From Dromaius novaehollandiae (taxonomy: Eukaryota; Chordata; Aves; Casuariiformes; Dromaiidae): a stretch of DNA of 64,000 bases. The stretch is from positions 32,491,981 through 32,555,980 of the forward strand of contig NC_088098.1 in the NCBI RefSeq assembly GCF_036370855.1, in the 5' to 3' direction. The stretch's first letter is position 1. Each line of letters starts with the position of its first letter. The notes beneath the pieces were generated by a model that ran no database searches, was not told the origin of the DNA, and saw only the letters and a list, made by a program, of their open reading frames with translations. Position numbers and translations under genes: made by a program. Shown one piece after another: positions 1 through 11,136 of the stretch.

Positions 1-1240
1 ATGCTGTTGCTGGCCACCACAGAGAAGAGTCAAGCCCCATCTTCTTTACACCCTCCCATCAGATATTTATACACATTGATAAGATCCCCCCGAGCCCGCT
101 CTTCTCCAGACTAAACAGTCCCAACTTTCTCAGGCTCTGCTCATATGAGAGATGCTCCAGTACCTTATTCATCTTAGTAGCCCTTTGCTGTATTTGCTCA
201 AGTAAATCCATCTCTCTCTTGTACTGGGGATCCCAGAACTGGACCCAGCATTCCTGATGTTGCCTCACCAATGCTGAGTAGATGGGAAGGATCACCTGCC
301 TCAACCTGGTAGCTGGTAATGCTCGTTCTAATGCAGCACAGGAGGCTGTTGGCCTTCTTCGCTGCAAGGGCACATTGCTGATTCATGTTCAACATTTTGT
401 CCTCCAAGGCCCTCAGGGTCTCCTCTGCAAAGCTGCTGTCAAACTGGTTGGCCCCCAGCCTGTATTGATTCCTGGGGTTATTCCTCTCCAGGGGCAGGAT
501 GCTGCACTTCCCTTTGTTGAACTTCATGAGGTTCCCCCCCCCCCCCCCCCCGCTCCATTTCTCCAGTCTGTTAAGGTCCCTCTAAATAGCAGCACAACCA
601 TCTGGTGTACCAGCCACTCCTTCCAGTTTTGTATTGTATGCAGACTTGCTGAGAGTGCATTCCACATTCAGTTCCATCATCCAGGTCCCTGAAGATGTCA
701 AACAGTATTGACCCCGGTATCAACTCCTGGTTTGATGACTGGTGACTGGCCTCCAGCTGGACTTCATGTTGCTGATCACAACCCTCTCAGCCTGGCAATT
801 CAGACAATTTTCAATGCATCTCACTGTCCATTATCTAGCCCACACTTCATCAGCTTGTCTATGAGGATGTTATGGGAGACAGTGCTGAAAGCACTACTGA
901 AGTCAAGGCAACATTCCCTGCTCTTCCCTCATCCACCAAGCCAGATGTCTCATCATAGAAGGCTATCAGGTTGGTTAAGCACATTTTCCCCTTCATAAAT
1001 CCATGCTGACTACTTTTGATCCCCTCCTGTCCTTCACGTGTCTGGAAATGATATCCAGAATTAGTTGCTCTATCACCTTCCCAAGGAAGGAGATGAGGCT
1101 GACTGGCCTGTAGCTCCCCAGATCCTCCCTCTTGCCCTTTTTAAAAATAAAACCTTTGCTTTTTTTTACAAACTGGTATCCTGACTGAACACTGACATGT
1201 ACATACTCATATAGGCCCTGTGAAGGAATCCTGGCCAAAA
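1..1240 (-). mobile_element. CR1-family LINE, 5'-truncated, inactive, cut by window edge
   Basis: Read on the minus strand, several frame-shifted pieces translate to the reverse-transcriptase and C-terminal region of a CR1 non-LTR retrotransposon. The order is: the fingers motif with YRPVSL (about 1060-1140), a block around 660-1000 in several frames, the region with RNNPRNQY and QCALAAKKAN (about 370-500), and the C-terminal block with EHLSYE and LGLFSLEK (about 80-170). The 5' part (endonuclease and earlier) is missing; homology fades at about 1200-1240. The 3' end lies left of base 1. The copy is dead: it has frameshifts, in-frame stops, and the FADD-type catalytic motif expected at 633-641 reads A-Y-N, losing both aspartates. 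Family identity is certain; subfamily and exact 5' breakpoint are not. Confidence 0.95.
534..551. repeat. C18 homopolymer inside the CR1 copy
   Basis: An uninterrupted run of 18 C lies inside the CR1 reverse-transcriptase region, where related copies have ordinary mixed sequence. It breaks the reading frame. It may be a real expansion or a sequencing or assembly artefact. Confidence 0.9.
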
Positions 1241-2792
1241 AGCTACATGTATCAGATTTCAGAACATTTTCCAACCCTGAGATGCTTTCTATGTGGGTTT
1301 ATCCCAATAAGAAGAACCGATTAACCTTTTCAGACTGCAGGAGAGTTCATTAAATTGCTAAACTAATAATTGCATCTGTACTAGATTGGACTTTAGGGTA
1401 AACTTAACTGTTGGAGGACCTTGACCCTAAAGTCTTATCTATTTTCAATTCCAATTTAATGAGCACATTCAAACTTTACTGCTTAATTACATCACACATC
1501 AATGCATTTTGCATTTTGATTAGGTAATAATTCTATGTGATTCTCTGGATCATTTGAGGATACGCCCATGAAACATCTAAACCATGCTGATAAGTTCCAA
1601 GAAGGGCAAAATATATGCTTTAGACTCTTTAAACTTATCACAGTGGTCTTTGCATTTCATTTTACAACAACATAGGCACTGGTGTTGTTTTCATCATTCT
1701 CTGCAATGAGCTTTATATTTCTGAAATATTACTTCTGATGTTGTTGCGCATTATACCTCTCACTACACATCAGTGATTGCAGTACAGCTGTATCACTCTG
1801 ATACAAACTCGTAAGAGGACAGGAAGATATTGGTCTCATATTCCTTACTGTTTTGATGGGTTTGATTTTTTTGATCTTATTTAGAAAAAAGATACTCAAC
1901 CAACTCCAATAGCCCTCTCATGCTGTCTGTCACTGTTATCCTGTTCTTAGGTGAGGGTCTATTTCCCTGCAGCTCCTGGCCATTATATTTCTTTAAAAAT
2001 GCATTCTTCCTGGAACTTTCTGTTCTTTTAAGGTTGTTTGTTATTTTACCTCCACATTGTTTGTTTGACAGACAGTATGCAGAATGCCTCTGATGTATAA
2101 TTTCTAGCAAGAAACAGCCAAATCAAAACATCGCTCAATCAAAAAATTGCTTAAATTTATTTGGATTTCTCTACCACATAAACAGTCACAACTACAGATG
2201 AAACATGAGATATGTGGAAGATGGAACACAACTGTACAAAAAAGAGATGTCTTGGACAAAACTTATGCCCTGAAGAACGCTCACTGAACATAAGATACAG
2301 ATGGTAGACTATCACACAATCAGCGTTGACATTCTCTTTTCATAAGGGCTACCTGCAGGAGCAGATTAAGTACAAGAGTATTTCCCACGAAGATCAAAAT
2401 AGACAATCTTATTTCACATATATTTTTGAGTTTTAAAGAGCTGTGAAATCCACAAAAAAAAGTCTAAGCCATGTGGTATAATTCTCTATTACAGGAAAAA
2501 TGGAATTTGATGTCTCATACTTTGCTTTATTGAGGAAAAATATTTCTAGCCAACTAAACAAGTGTAGTTGCAATTTCATGGAAATAAATTGCATTTGCAT
2601 TGTTACAATTTAGATAATTCATAGAAATTCACCTCTACTAAATAATACTACTAATTTTCCTACTTTTAACTGGACATTTTATTATCCCACATCTACAGTT
2701 TGAGTTGTTTCAAACTTAATAACATTTTCTTCTCTAGTGTGGTGACTGTATCATTTACTTTTGTTGAATAGACCTTATTTACACCAGTAATC
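1241..2792. other. AT-rich noncoding stretch
   Basis: No recognisable gene, transposon or strong splice pair was seen. The longest open frame (77 codons, minus strand, 1877-2110) has no recognisable motif and is within chance expectation. Confidence 0.6.
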
Positions 2793-2818
2793 TTTTTTTT
2801 TTTTTTTTTTTTTTTTTT
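2793..2818. repeat. T26 homopolymer
   Basis: A run of 26 T is directly visible. On the minus strand it would be a poly(A), but the flanks show no recognisable retroposed gene, so it is called a simple repeat. Confidence 0.95.
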
Positions 2819-3305
2819 CAGTGTATCTTCAGGCTATCTTGGTACCTTGGAAGATGTCGTGCTCTGTAATTAGAGAATCTCTTCACTGCAGAGCACTAAT
2901 GATAGTCGTTGCAACTGTCAGCAGTTTTTCACTTTTCACATGAGGACACTGTTTGCTAATTGGATTAAGTCTGGATCTGGCTGTAATCTCTGCAAGCAGC
3001 AGCTAAAGAAAGAACTGCCATGTCACACCTGGTTTGTGGGCTAGAAGGTGATGAATACAGCTAATAAGAGTAATTTAAAGCACAACCCATGCACATAATT
3101 AACTATGCTTTATTTCCTTGATTAAAAATCTGCTTATCAATGATAATGGCTCAACTAAAACACAAGGTAATATTTTAAGCTAGAGTAGATACTGAAATTA
3201 CCTGAATAAGATACTGTTTGAAGGGGGTGAGTGAGTTTCCTTTATATGGCATGGCTATCCTTCTTGCCTAAACAGTCAGGTAGTATTCAGGGCATTGCAG
3301 GTCTG

Positions 3306-3357
3306 TCTTTCTCTCTCCCTCTCTTTCTCTCTCCCTCTCTTTCTCTCTCCCTCTCTC
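3306..3357. repeat. Pyrimidine-only tract built of three 16-bp units
   Basis: This is a 52-nt pure pyrimidine run. Its core, 3308-3355, is three perfect copies of the 16-mer TTTCTCTCTCCCTCTC. A T-rich stretch follows and ends in CCCTACAG at 3385-3392, so the tract doubles as a very long polypyrimidine tract before a splice-acceptor-like AG. Confidence 0.9.
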
Positions 3358-3392
3358 ATTCTTTCTTTTTCTTTTTATTTTTTTCCCTACAG

Positions 3393-3581
3393 GGAAAAAG
3401 TGAACATGTTGAGATAATCTCGCCTACTTCTAAAGTTTTTGTTTCCCTGAGCAGTAATTTTGAACTTCAAGAGGCAGATGCTCTGCTCACCAGTCCAAGA
3501 CTTCCAGCACTCTGCAGAGAAAGATTTCATTTCTCTTGGCTTACTCTCAGGAGCCTATTGTCAGTGGTTTACATCTCTTGA
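3393..3581 (+). other. Exon-like open frame after strong acceptor-like site
   Basis: Immediately after the acceptor-like CCCTACAG the plus strand is open for 62 codons (starting G-K-S-E-H-V-E) to a TGA at 3579-3581. It has no starting ATG, so if real it would be a 3'-terminal coding exon. The peptide matches nothing I recognise. No good splice donor was found inside it. The acceptor could simply be a by-product of the pyrimidine microsatellite. Confidence 0.15.
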
Positions 3582-6500
3582 TTTCCGTTGATTTTGCCAT
3601 TTCCTGTCTCTGTCCATTTTTTCCCCATACTCAAGCACAGATAAATAGCTACCACTAAATCAACCTTCCTCCCTCTATATTTGCAGTAAGAACAGCCTCC
3701 GGTCAGGGTTACTGTTGTTTCAGTCATCATTAGCATTTAACACCACCCCTACTGAGCCTGAAGTGAAAGGCAACATGAATAAACTTTATGATTGTTCATT
3801 GATCAAAGAGAAGCTTTCCGTGAACCATACAGCTTCTAGCATAGCAGCATAGCTACGTTGTTGGGTGATTTCTTGAATCTTTAGAGTTCCTAATAAGACA
3901 TAGATTCAAGGCTTATGTTCAATAGCACTGCAAGGGAGGATAATCACGAACTGATGACTCTGCAGAGCTTTGGAAATTCAATCCAAAGAACATTGACCTG
4001 ACAAGGACAGAGAAAAAGGAAACAGATGACAGACCCTTGAAGCTACAAAATGAATCTTGGTACATCATGAAGTGGGTGTAGTGGGAGAATTCTGAGATGG
4101 GTTGAGGGGTTACAGCCAGGAAGTGAATAGCTAAGTCTTATTTGCAACTATCATTGTAATAGCTGAATTGTTGAGGAAGCTATATAGGAGTTAAGGGAGA
4201 AGAAGCTACACCTCCCCTTCCCAAACATAAAAGGAACACTTTGGGTTTTATTTTGACTCTGTTTTTGGTCAGTGTTTGTAGCTTTTTAAAATACTAACAT
4301 ACATATTTTTATAACCCGTCTAGCTACTGAGGAGTTAAAAAACAAATCAGCTTTCTCTCCAGCTGAGACTGGCTGCTTGTCCAGCAATAGCTGAAGGAGA
4401 GAGAGACAAGTCGAAGGAGGTGAGCTAAAGAGTTTGAAAGCCACTGTGAGCAGCTCTTCAACAGTGGCTCAATAAAGTCACTCAGAGAATGGTCATAAGG
4501 CTCTGGAAAGGGCCTATCTGGCTGTCTAAAAGGGTAAAATTATTTTGTGTTTCTTACTGAATTGAATATCTGTCAGATATGAAAAACATATGAAAAAACT
4601 GATTCTTATAGGGGCCAGTGTGCTGTGTCTGAATGTGAATGGGACTTAACAGTCCTGGTGTAGGGGACAAGAATCTGTCTGTTGATGCAGTATGTGCTAG
4701 AAATGCCTCTTTAATAATACATTTTCACTTTTTGGAATTGTATGAATGTGTTTACACTAATAAACCCAAGCTTTTCAGGAGCAGTGGCCTGTGATTGCCA
4801 ATATTGTTGAACTGCAAGAACAGTCCATGGAATAATTTTGGCCCAGGACAGCTAATATCCTCCCAAACGGTTCATAAACACAGGGGCAGTGTCCAGTAAG
4901 CATTTGTGTCTGCTTGCTGTGCCCTGGAAAATAAGAGAGTTTAATACTATAGACACAGGCCATTCTGTGTCAGCTGGCCTCAGACCCTGAGAACCATTAC
5001 AGGCACATGTAATTTATCAGTATGGAAGTAGCTTATGTGCCCACATCTTTGCAACACTCAAAATCATGTCTTCTCAATCATAAAACTCAATGTAGAATTT
5101 GAAGGTTAAACTCCTAAAGAACTGTGAGATGTTTCCCTTTCAACAGTCCTCCTGGAAGTAGTAGTGTATTACTATAGAAGAATTCCCATTTAGTGCTTGA
5201 TTTTCATATATAATATGATCTGAGGCATGATGTGCACAGGATGTATCAACTAGTTTGTCTGAATACATATTATCCCTAATTTTTCACTTGAAATACTAAC
5301 ATTTCTTTCTGCAATGCTCATCCCTGTACCTCCTTAGTAGCTTCTACCCCATTGCAGATTCAACACCTGTATATGACTGACTTTTCGTTCCCCACAAACA
5401 ATATTTTTGGCATAAAATGACAAAATGGCTTTTTAAAGCCTTGGACTAAGTCCTTTTGATAACGCAGCTGTTGCAAATGCTTTGTCTATAGCCCATGACT
5501 TGTAATTTGCAGTGTACTGTGCAAGCAGCAGTTTTACATGTACCTGTCAATCTATTTTACTATATTCCTTGCCCTTGCTGCTTTTTGTCTCTCACGGGCT
5601 GTATTCTCTTTCATTTTATTTTCCCTTTAACCCTCAATATTCTCCCCTTTCTTTATTAAAAAAAAAAGGAGATTTTACAGTTTACCTTTAATGGATTATG
5701 GGGTTTCATACTCCACTGTCATATGTATTGTGAATTCTATTAGAGCACACACCAGTAAAAGCTCTTAATTTCATTGTAATTTCATTATTGCAATAAAAAT
5801 TCCTCATCTGTTGGACTACTAAAGTGCTACTTTAGACAAATCCCTGCCTAACTTTATATGAGCAGAAGCATACTGTGCTTGGGATGTTCGGTTTGGCTTG
5901 CCTTAAAATATTAGAAAGTTATCTTTACAGGAGCTACACATTATATATATGTATGTATTTATGTATGTGTATATATATATATAAAAATATATATAGTCAA
6001 AGTTCACTGTGCCCTTGCTATAAAAGTCTCTGGTAAAATGCTTTGTATTTATAAGACCATCTTTCCATGAAAGTATGCTATCCTTGGTAATCATTATTGT
6101 ATCACATACTCTTCATATTTCAGAAGACTTGGTGTGTTCCTACATAATGGGGGAAGAGCTAAAGAAGAAGCTGTATATTTACTTTATTTTTATTTTTTAT
6201 TTGGTGGGGGAGAGAAACCACTGCTTCTAAGGAATCATTGAAATTAGCCTTGGTTAAAATAGTAAATCCAGTTTGGTACATACCTGAAATAAAAGCCTTT
6301 CTCAGATACATAAGGACTATAGCTGTATATGATATTTTAAACAGGCAATAAACCTGCAAAGGTGGAGTTGTAGGAGAACCAAAACTACGTGCAATTTTTG
6401 TTTCAGTAGCAAAATAGTTTCTGTAGAAAAACAGTGAATTTTTGAAAATTGTCAGTGATGTGTTTTGACACTTCATGAAAAGGAACCAGTTTGTTTTGAA

Positions 6501-7526
6501 ATTATATTTTTGTTATTTTGTCTTGAGTGAAACACTTCATGTTGATATACATATTCCTCTCCCTTTTTGCTTTTAAGGAGGAGAAAATAACAAAAGCCCT
6601 CCAATAATTTATTTTTCAGGTCAAGGGAAAACTTGACTGAGAAATCAAAAGCCCTTTATTGACCAGTTCTAATGAAGCAGGAAATCTTCATGACATACTG
6701 AATAATGTAATGTTACGCTTTGAAAAATAAATAAATAAAAGAGGGGGGGAAAGGTTGTCATTACGCCCTCTAATACCCTCTTCTTTTGGCTGTATGCATA
6801 TTAAGTGTGAAAAATAGCTAGAACAAAGAAGACAAGTCAGAAGCCTAAGTATTCATGTCTTGAATCTTCATGTCTTCCACAGAAAGCACAAGGTCCAAAG
6901 TTTTTGCAGTTGTGAGATACAATCATATTAAAAATGATGGAAACCATCCTCTTTATGCTTCATAAATAGCTGAGAGAAGATCATCATGTTTTTCTAAAGA
7001 AACTATTCAGTTTGTCCAAACAATTGATAGAACATATTAAAATTGTTTGTGTAACACTCTAGGTCAGCTAATAGGCTGTAGTTGTAGGTCTCACAAGATG
7101 AGGAAATCCAGCTCTTGAACATCTGGTATTTCACCAGCAAAATAGCAATTTGGTACCTTGATTTTCTCTCCAGAAAGTTTCCATTTTCCAAATCTGATCA
7201 ATTTAATGAAACTTCTAAGTAACTGAATAGTAAGGAAAAGAAAAAAAAAAAAAAACAACACAGCACCCAAAATCAGACAGGCAAAGGCACAAATGGATTT
7301 CTCAACAAGCTGTTGGAATTTTCTACAGGTAAGTATCGATGTCATGAGTGAATGGTACAAAACTCTCATTTTATGATACTTTTATATTATCCCGTCTGTA
7401 GTACATCAATGAGAGGATTGATAGTTATTCAGACCTACCAAATCTTCTGTTTTCAGATGCAACCTTCATGGATACCTAGAAACAGTTGAGCGAATAGCTC
7501 TAAATATTTTCTTCACTTTTTTATCT
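3582..7526. other. AT-rich noncoding stretch
   Basis: No recognisable gene or transposon. Contents are an AT-rich simple repeat at 5942-5995, an (AAAT)-like patch near 6727-6742, an A-rich stretch near 7238-7256, and an isolated consensus splice donor at 7328/7329 on the plus strand without a convincing upstream acceptor. Open frames are all under about 105 codons and unrecognised. Confidence 0.6.
5942..5995. repeat. (TA)n/(TATG)n AT-rich simple repeat
   Basis: Alternating TA with TATG interruptions is directly visible. It may be length-polymorphic. Confidence 0.85.
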
Positions 7527-7540
7527 CCCCCCCCCCCCCC
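7527..7540. repeat. C14 homopolymer
   Basis: A run of 14 C in otherwise AT-rich sequence, directly visible. Confidence 0.95.
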
Positions 7541-7640
7541 GTAATCTGCTTTCTACCTTAAACTCATCTTTACTTTTTTTATGCAAATCAGCTTTTAATG
7601 CCACATTACAGAAGAATCACCATGAGGCTGCATGGTGTTT

Positions 7641-7666
7641 GTGTGTGTGTGTGTGTGGGGGGGGGG
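7641..7666. repeat. (GT)8 followed by G10
   Basis: A dinucleotide repeat passes directly into a G homopolymer: (GT)8 at 7641-7656, then G10. A T-run follows two bases later. Confidence 0.9.
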
Positions 7667-7993
7667 TGTCTTTTTTTTAATAAACCTTGTTTTTAAAATG
7701 TCCTCTTCAAACAGAAAGTTTTATGCTTATTTTCTCTCATAGTGATTGTCTCTTTCAAAACTGTCTGAAACTTTCCATGTGTTAAAATTGTGAGGAAAAG
7801 CAGATGAAAACTATGTTTTAATCTTTGTCCTCTCCTCTTTTCCCTCCATTCTGTAATCATTTGTTCTCAGTAATTTCTAATGGAATCAAACTCTGGGTCT
7901 CTTAACTGATACAAGACTTGTAATGAAATCAAAGCGTAAAATGGTGGGTTTTCAAAATCTCTCATTCTACCAGGCGGTGCCTTCTGAGTTAAT

Positions 7994-8085
7994 AGAAAGG
8001 GAGAGGAGAGGAGAGGAGAGGAGAGGAAAAAGAGAGAGGAAGGAAGGAAGGAAGGAAGGAAGGAAGGAAGGAAGAAGAGAGAAAA
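7994..8085. repeat. 92-nt purine run: (GAGAG)5 plus (GGAA)n
   Basis: Every base from 7994 to 8085 is A or G. It contains (GAGAG)5 at 8001-8025 and a tetranucleotide (GGAA)n array at about 8037-8073. Such polypurine mirror-type tracts are known to be able to form triplex (H-) DNA. Translation gives only low-complexity K/R/E/G peptides, so no gene is called. Confidence 0.95.
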
Positions 8086-8420
8086 TCCTTTTAGAGCTCC
8101 AGTCAGAGCTAGTTTCTTAACTCCAGTGAGGCAGGAATTTCTTTCTGGGGAAAAAATACAGGGGTTAAGAGTATCTCTGTTTTGGAGTCAGGAAATCGAA
8201 ACTTTGAGATTTCCAACCTTGGAACTAAAGAAAAATGGTGTGGCAGCTCTCTTTCTCTCTCATGGGATTTATGAAATCTCCTCTGCCCCACAGAGAATGG
8301 AGAACTCCATCCCAGCTCCTGCCTGGTGTGACCTGCTGAGCACTAGCACATGTGAAATGTAATGGGGTGAGAAGATTCCTGAGAGTAAATTCAGGGCCAA
8401 CATTGCTTGCTCTCACTCTG

Positions 8421-8480
8421 TCTCTGTCTCTGTCTCTGTCTCTGTCTCTGTCTCTGTCTCTGTCTCTGTCTCTGTCTCTG
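8421..8480. repeat. (TCTCTG)10 hexanucleotide microsatellite
   Basis: Ten perfect tandem TCTCTG units, with a degenerate unit just upstream. The minus strand reads CAGAGA repeats and translates to an artificial (RD)n peptide, not taken as a gene. Confidence 0.98.
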
Positions 8481-8486
8481 TGTGTA

Positions 8487-11104
8487 TGATGGGGGAGAAG
8501 TGCAGGCAACAATTTTATCCTCTGTTTAATATAATATGTTTCCATAGTATTGATAACGGTTTAATTTGAAGGAAATGTTCCTAAGGCAATGTTGTAAGTG
8601 GATTCTTTACCTCTTAAAAGGTTTTGTACTTTTTCCATGAAAAAAATGGCATCTTTAATACAAACAACAACTAAAACTATTAATTAGTCTCAATTTTAGT
8701 TAAATCAAGATCCTCATTTAACAGTGATTAAATTTCAATAGCTAGATAAATTGAGACAACAACATTTCATTTAATTAAATTAAATATGGTATTACTTCTC
8801 CTTATTACCGCTGTGAATCACTAATACAGTATATAATACAAATTGCTTATCATTTATTACTCTTTTGAATATGCAAATGTATTTTATAATTAAAAGAAAA
8901 TTATAGGATTATATGATTTTAATTTTTTAAATACCCTTCGATTGAATCTTAAAGAGTTTCATACCTGAAATAAGTTAATACAAGAAAGCTACTTAACTTT
9001 CCCAAGCTTAAGTCCAGGAGTCCTACATTTTGTCCAAGTACCCTTGAATAGAAGAGGTTTCTTCTTACTTCTTATCAGTCTTTTTTAAAAAATATAAATC
9101 ACTTTATTCTGGTCCAAGATTATGTTTCTTTGAATCTGAGTATTCTGGTTCCATGAAAAAGTCCTGTTGCTTAAAATAAATTTCCAGTTTTAATGTTCAA
9201 CTTTGGAGAATTTATCTTTAAATGTGCCTTAAAATTCCTCTGGTCTTTCTGATAGCATAGATGCAGCATTTTACCTAAATTCACATTTCACGGTGATGTT
9301 TCCTGTCAGAGATTACAGCTGAACAAATAGCGGTCCAGCTTGTTTGCATATGTTCATGAAATCCACATTTTGATTATAAAAGAGTCAAATGGGGAAATGG
9401 CTCAGTTATAAAAGAAAAATGAAAGAAGCAGAAAGATTAATTATGTACCTATTTGCCCTTCTTTTATACAGGGATGAGAGAGATTCAACAAAATTGAAAA
9501 AAACACACTTAAAATTTCTTTTTTATCAGCAATATGGTGCCTTTAAGAATAACAAGCATGGCTTTTACTGCTACAAGATAGCATGGACACCAAGGTATTG
9601 GGTTTTAAAAAGAAAATCCTCTTTGAATGAATAATCAGAACAGCAACAGTTATACAGGCCAATAAAAGAGAGGTTTATCCTAGATGAAATGGTGAGTAAG
9701 GAGCTCAGCCTATGGATTGCTTATTCCTTTAGTTTTCTTTTCCAGGTTCTGATCATTGTCAGTGATACAACACTGGACTAGATTGGTCCAACATTGAAAC
9801 AGGGTGTTATTGCCATTTGCATGTGATTTTTTTCGTTCATTTTCTCTTAAATGCTCTTTCTATCATGTATATTCAGATCCCTTTCAGAAAGAACTATTTA
9901 TTCGGGCCAGCTACCCAAATACAAGAGTAACAATAATATAAGAACTTGATTTAAACATATGTATTCCCAAAGGGTACATTTAGGTTAACATTTCAGTCTA
10001 GATCAGGAATTACACTTTTGATCTTTCAGCTGCCCTCACTTGCTGTGCTTTGGTTCACTGTGGAGCTGCCCTGGAACATGTGAACAGGATTTATTTTGGA
10101 TGAAACTAAAATGAAAGACGAGCTCCAGGAGTTCACTACTAATGGGCTAGGGCTAGTCCCAGCTAGAGCCACCCCTAAACACATGCAGGGTTTAAATGTC
10201 AGGCCCCAGCATGAACCACAGTGCTTTATCAACTGGCTCCTATGATGACACAAAACTTGTCAACATAGACATAGTCAAAAAAATGCCTCGTTTTGTGCAA
10301 TTGTTAATGACTGACTATAAGAATAAAGCAATGCCTGTATTCCTATTGGAAGTTTTTTAATTCCAGGCAACCTGGAAGATTTGATGTGAAGGTCAAACCT
10401 TTAGCTGTGTTTTCTCACTACAGCAATGGCTGATACTTGGAAGATATTTTGCATATAAATAAAGCATTATCAAATGTTTTCAGTGTGAATGGATAAAATT
10501 AGTTTATTCACTTTGTTCAGTTTTTTCATGAAGGAGTGAATGGAGGAACAAAACAATAGAGTATATTAACATAAATTTTGTCAAAATGGTTTAAGAATTT
10601 CTTACAAGGGAAAATTGCCTTTTCCTGCTCTACAAACTTTAATACTGACTAGTCCAAGCTCAGCAGCTATCAAAAGTTGAAGAATACACTGTAATTTAAG
10701 CGTAGCATAGGTCTAAAAATGTAATAAAAAAAAGAACAAATTATAAAGTGAAATTTATTTTATGTTCCCCTCCTGCCCCAGCCCAAAGAAAATTCTCCAG
10801 TGGGAATTTGCAGCTTATTATAAAAGAGCTCCACAGTAAATCCAGTTCCATTTCCATTTTCTTTTACCTTTATATTTCATGTCCTAACAATGTTGTTTTT
10901 CAATATTTGCACCAAGCGTTTAATTGCTGCCGGAAATAGATGAGAATTTTTTAACTTCTGATACAATGTAGAACTTAATTTCTTTGGAATACTCCAAGAA
11001 AGAGTAGGTATTGAGTCCAGCTTTGGTCTCCCCACCTTATCCTGGATTGCATTTTTAACAATAACTGTAATGCCTTCTTTTTTTATGAAAACATTTTAGT
11101 TGCT
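8487..11104. other. AT-rich noncoding stretch
   Basis: Nothing recognisable was seen. There are scattered TAATTA-type motifs (8670-8800), an isolated ATG|GTGAGTAAG donor-like site near 9691 with no good acceptor upstream, and short unrecognised open frames. Confidence 0.6.
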
Positions 11105-11136
11105 ACTTATGTACTTATATACTTATGTACTTATGT
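11105..11136. repeat. Four tandem 8-bp units (ACTTATGT)
   Basis: Units at 11105, 11113, 11121 and 11129; the second differs by one base (ACTTATAT). Confidence 0.9.

Noticed and set aside
2793..2818. T26 as the poly(A) tail of a processed pseudogene on the minus strand
   Set aside because: No recognisable coding or transcript sequence next to it and no target-site duplication seen.
7300..7335. Consensus splice donor TTCTACAG|GTAAGTAT on the plus strand
   Set aside because: The preceding sequence is A-rich with no convincing acceptor or promoter; an isolated donor is not enough.
7923..8120. Plus-strand K/R/E/G-rich frame
   Set aside because: Produced by the purine microsatellites.
8225..8545. 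Minus-strand frame with a long (RD)n peptide
   Set aside because: It is only the translation of the (TCTCTG)10 microsatellite; no ATG-based gene structure or domain.
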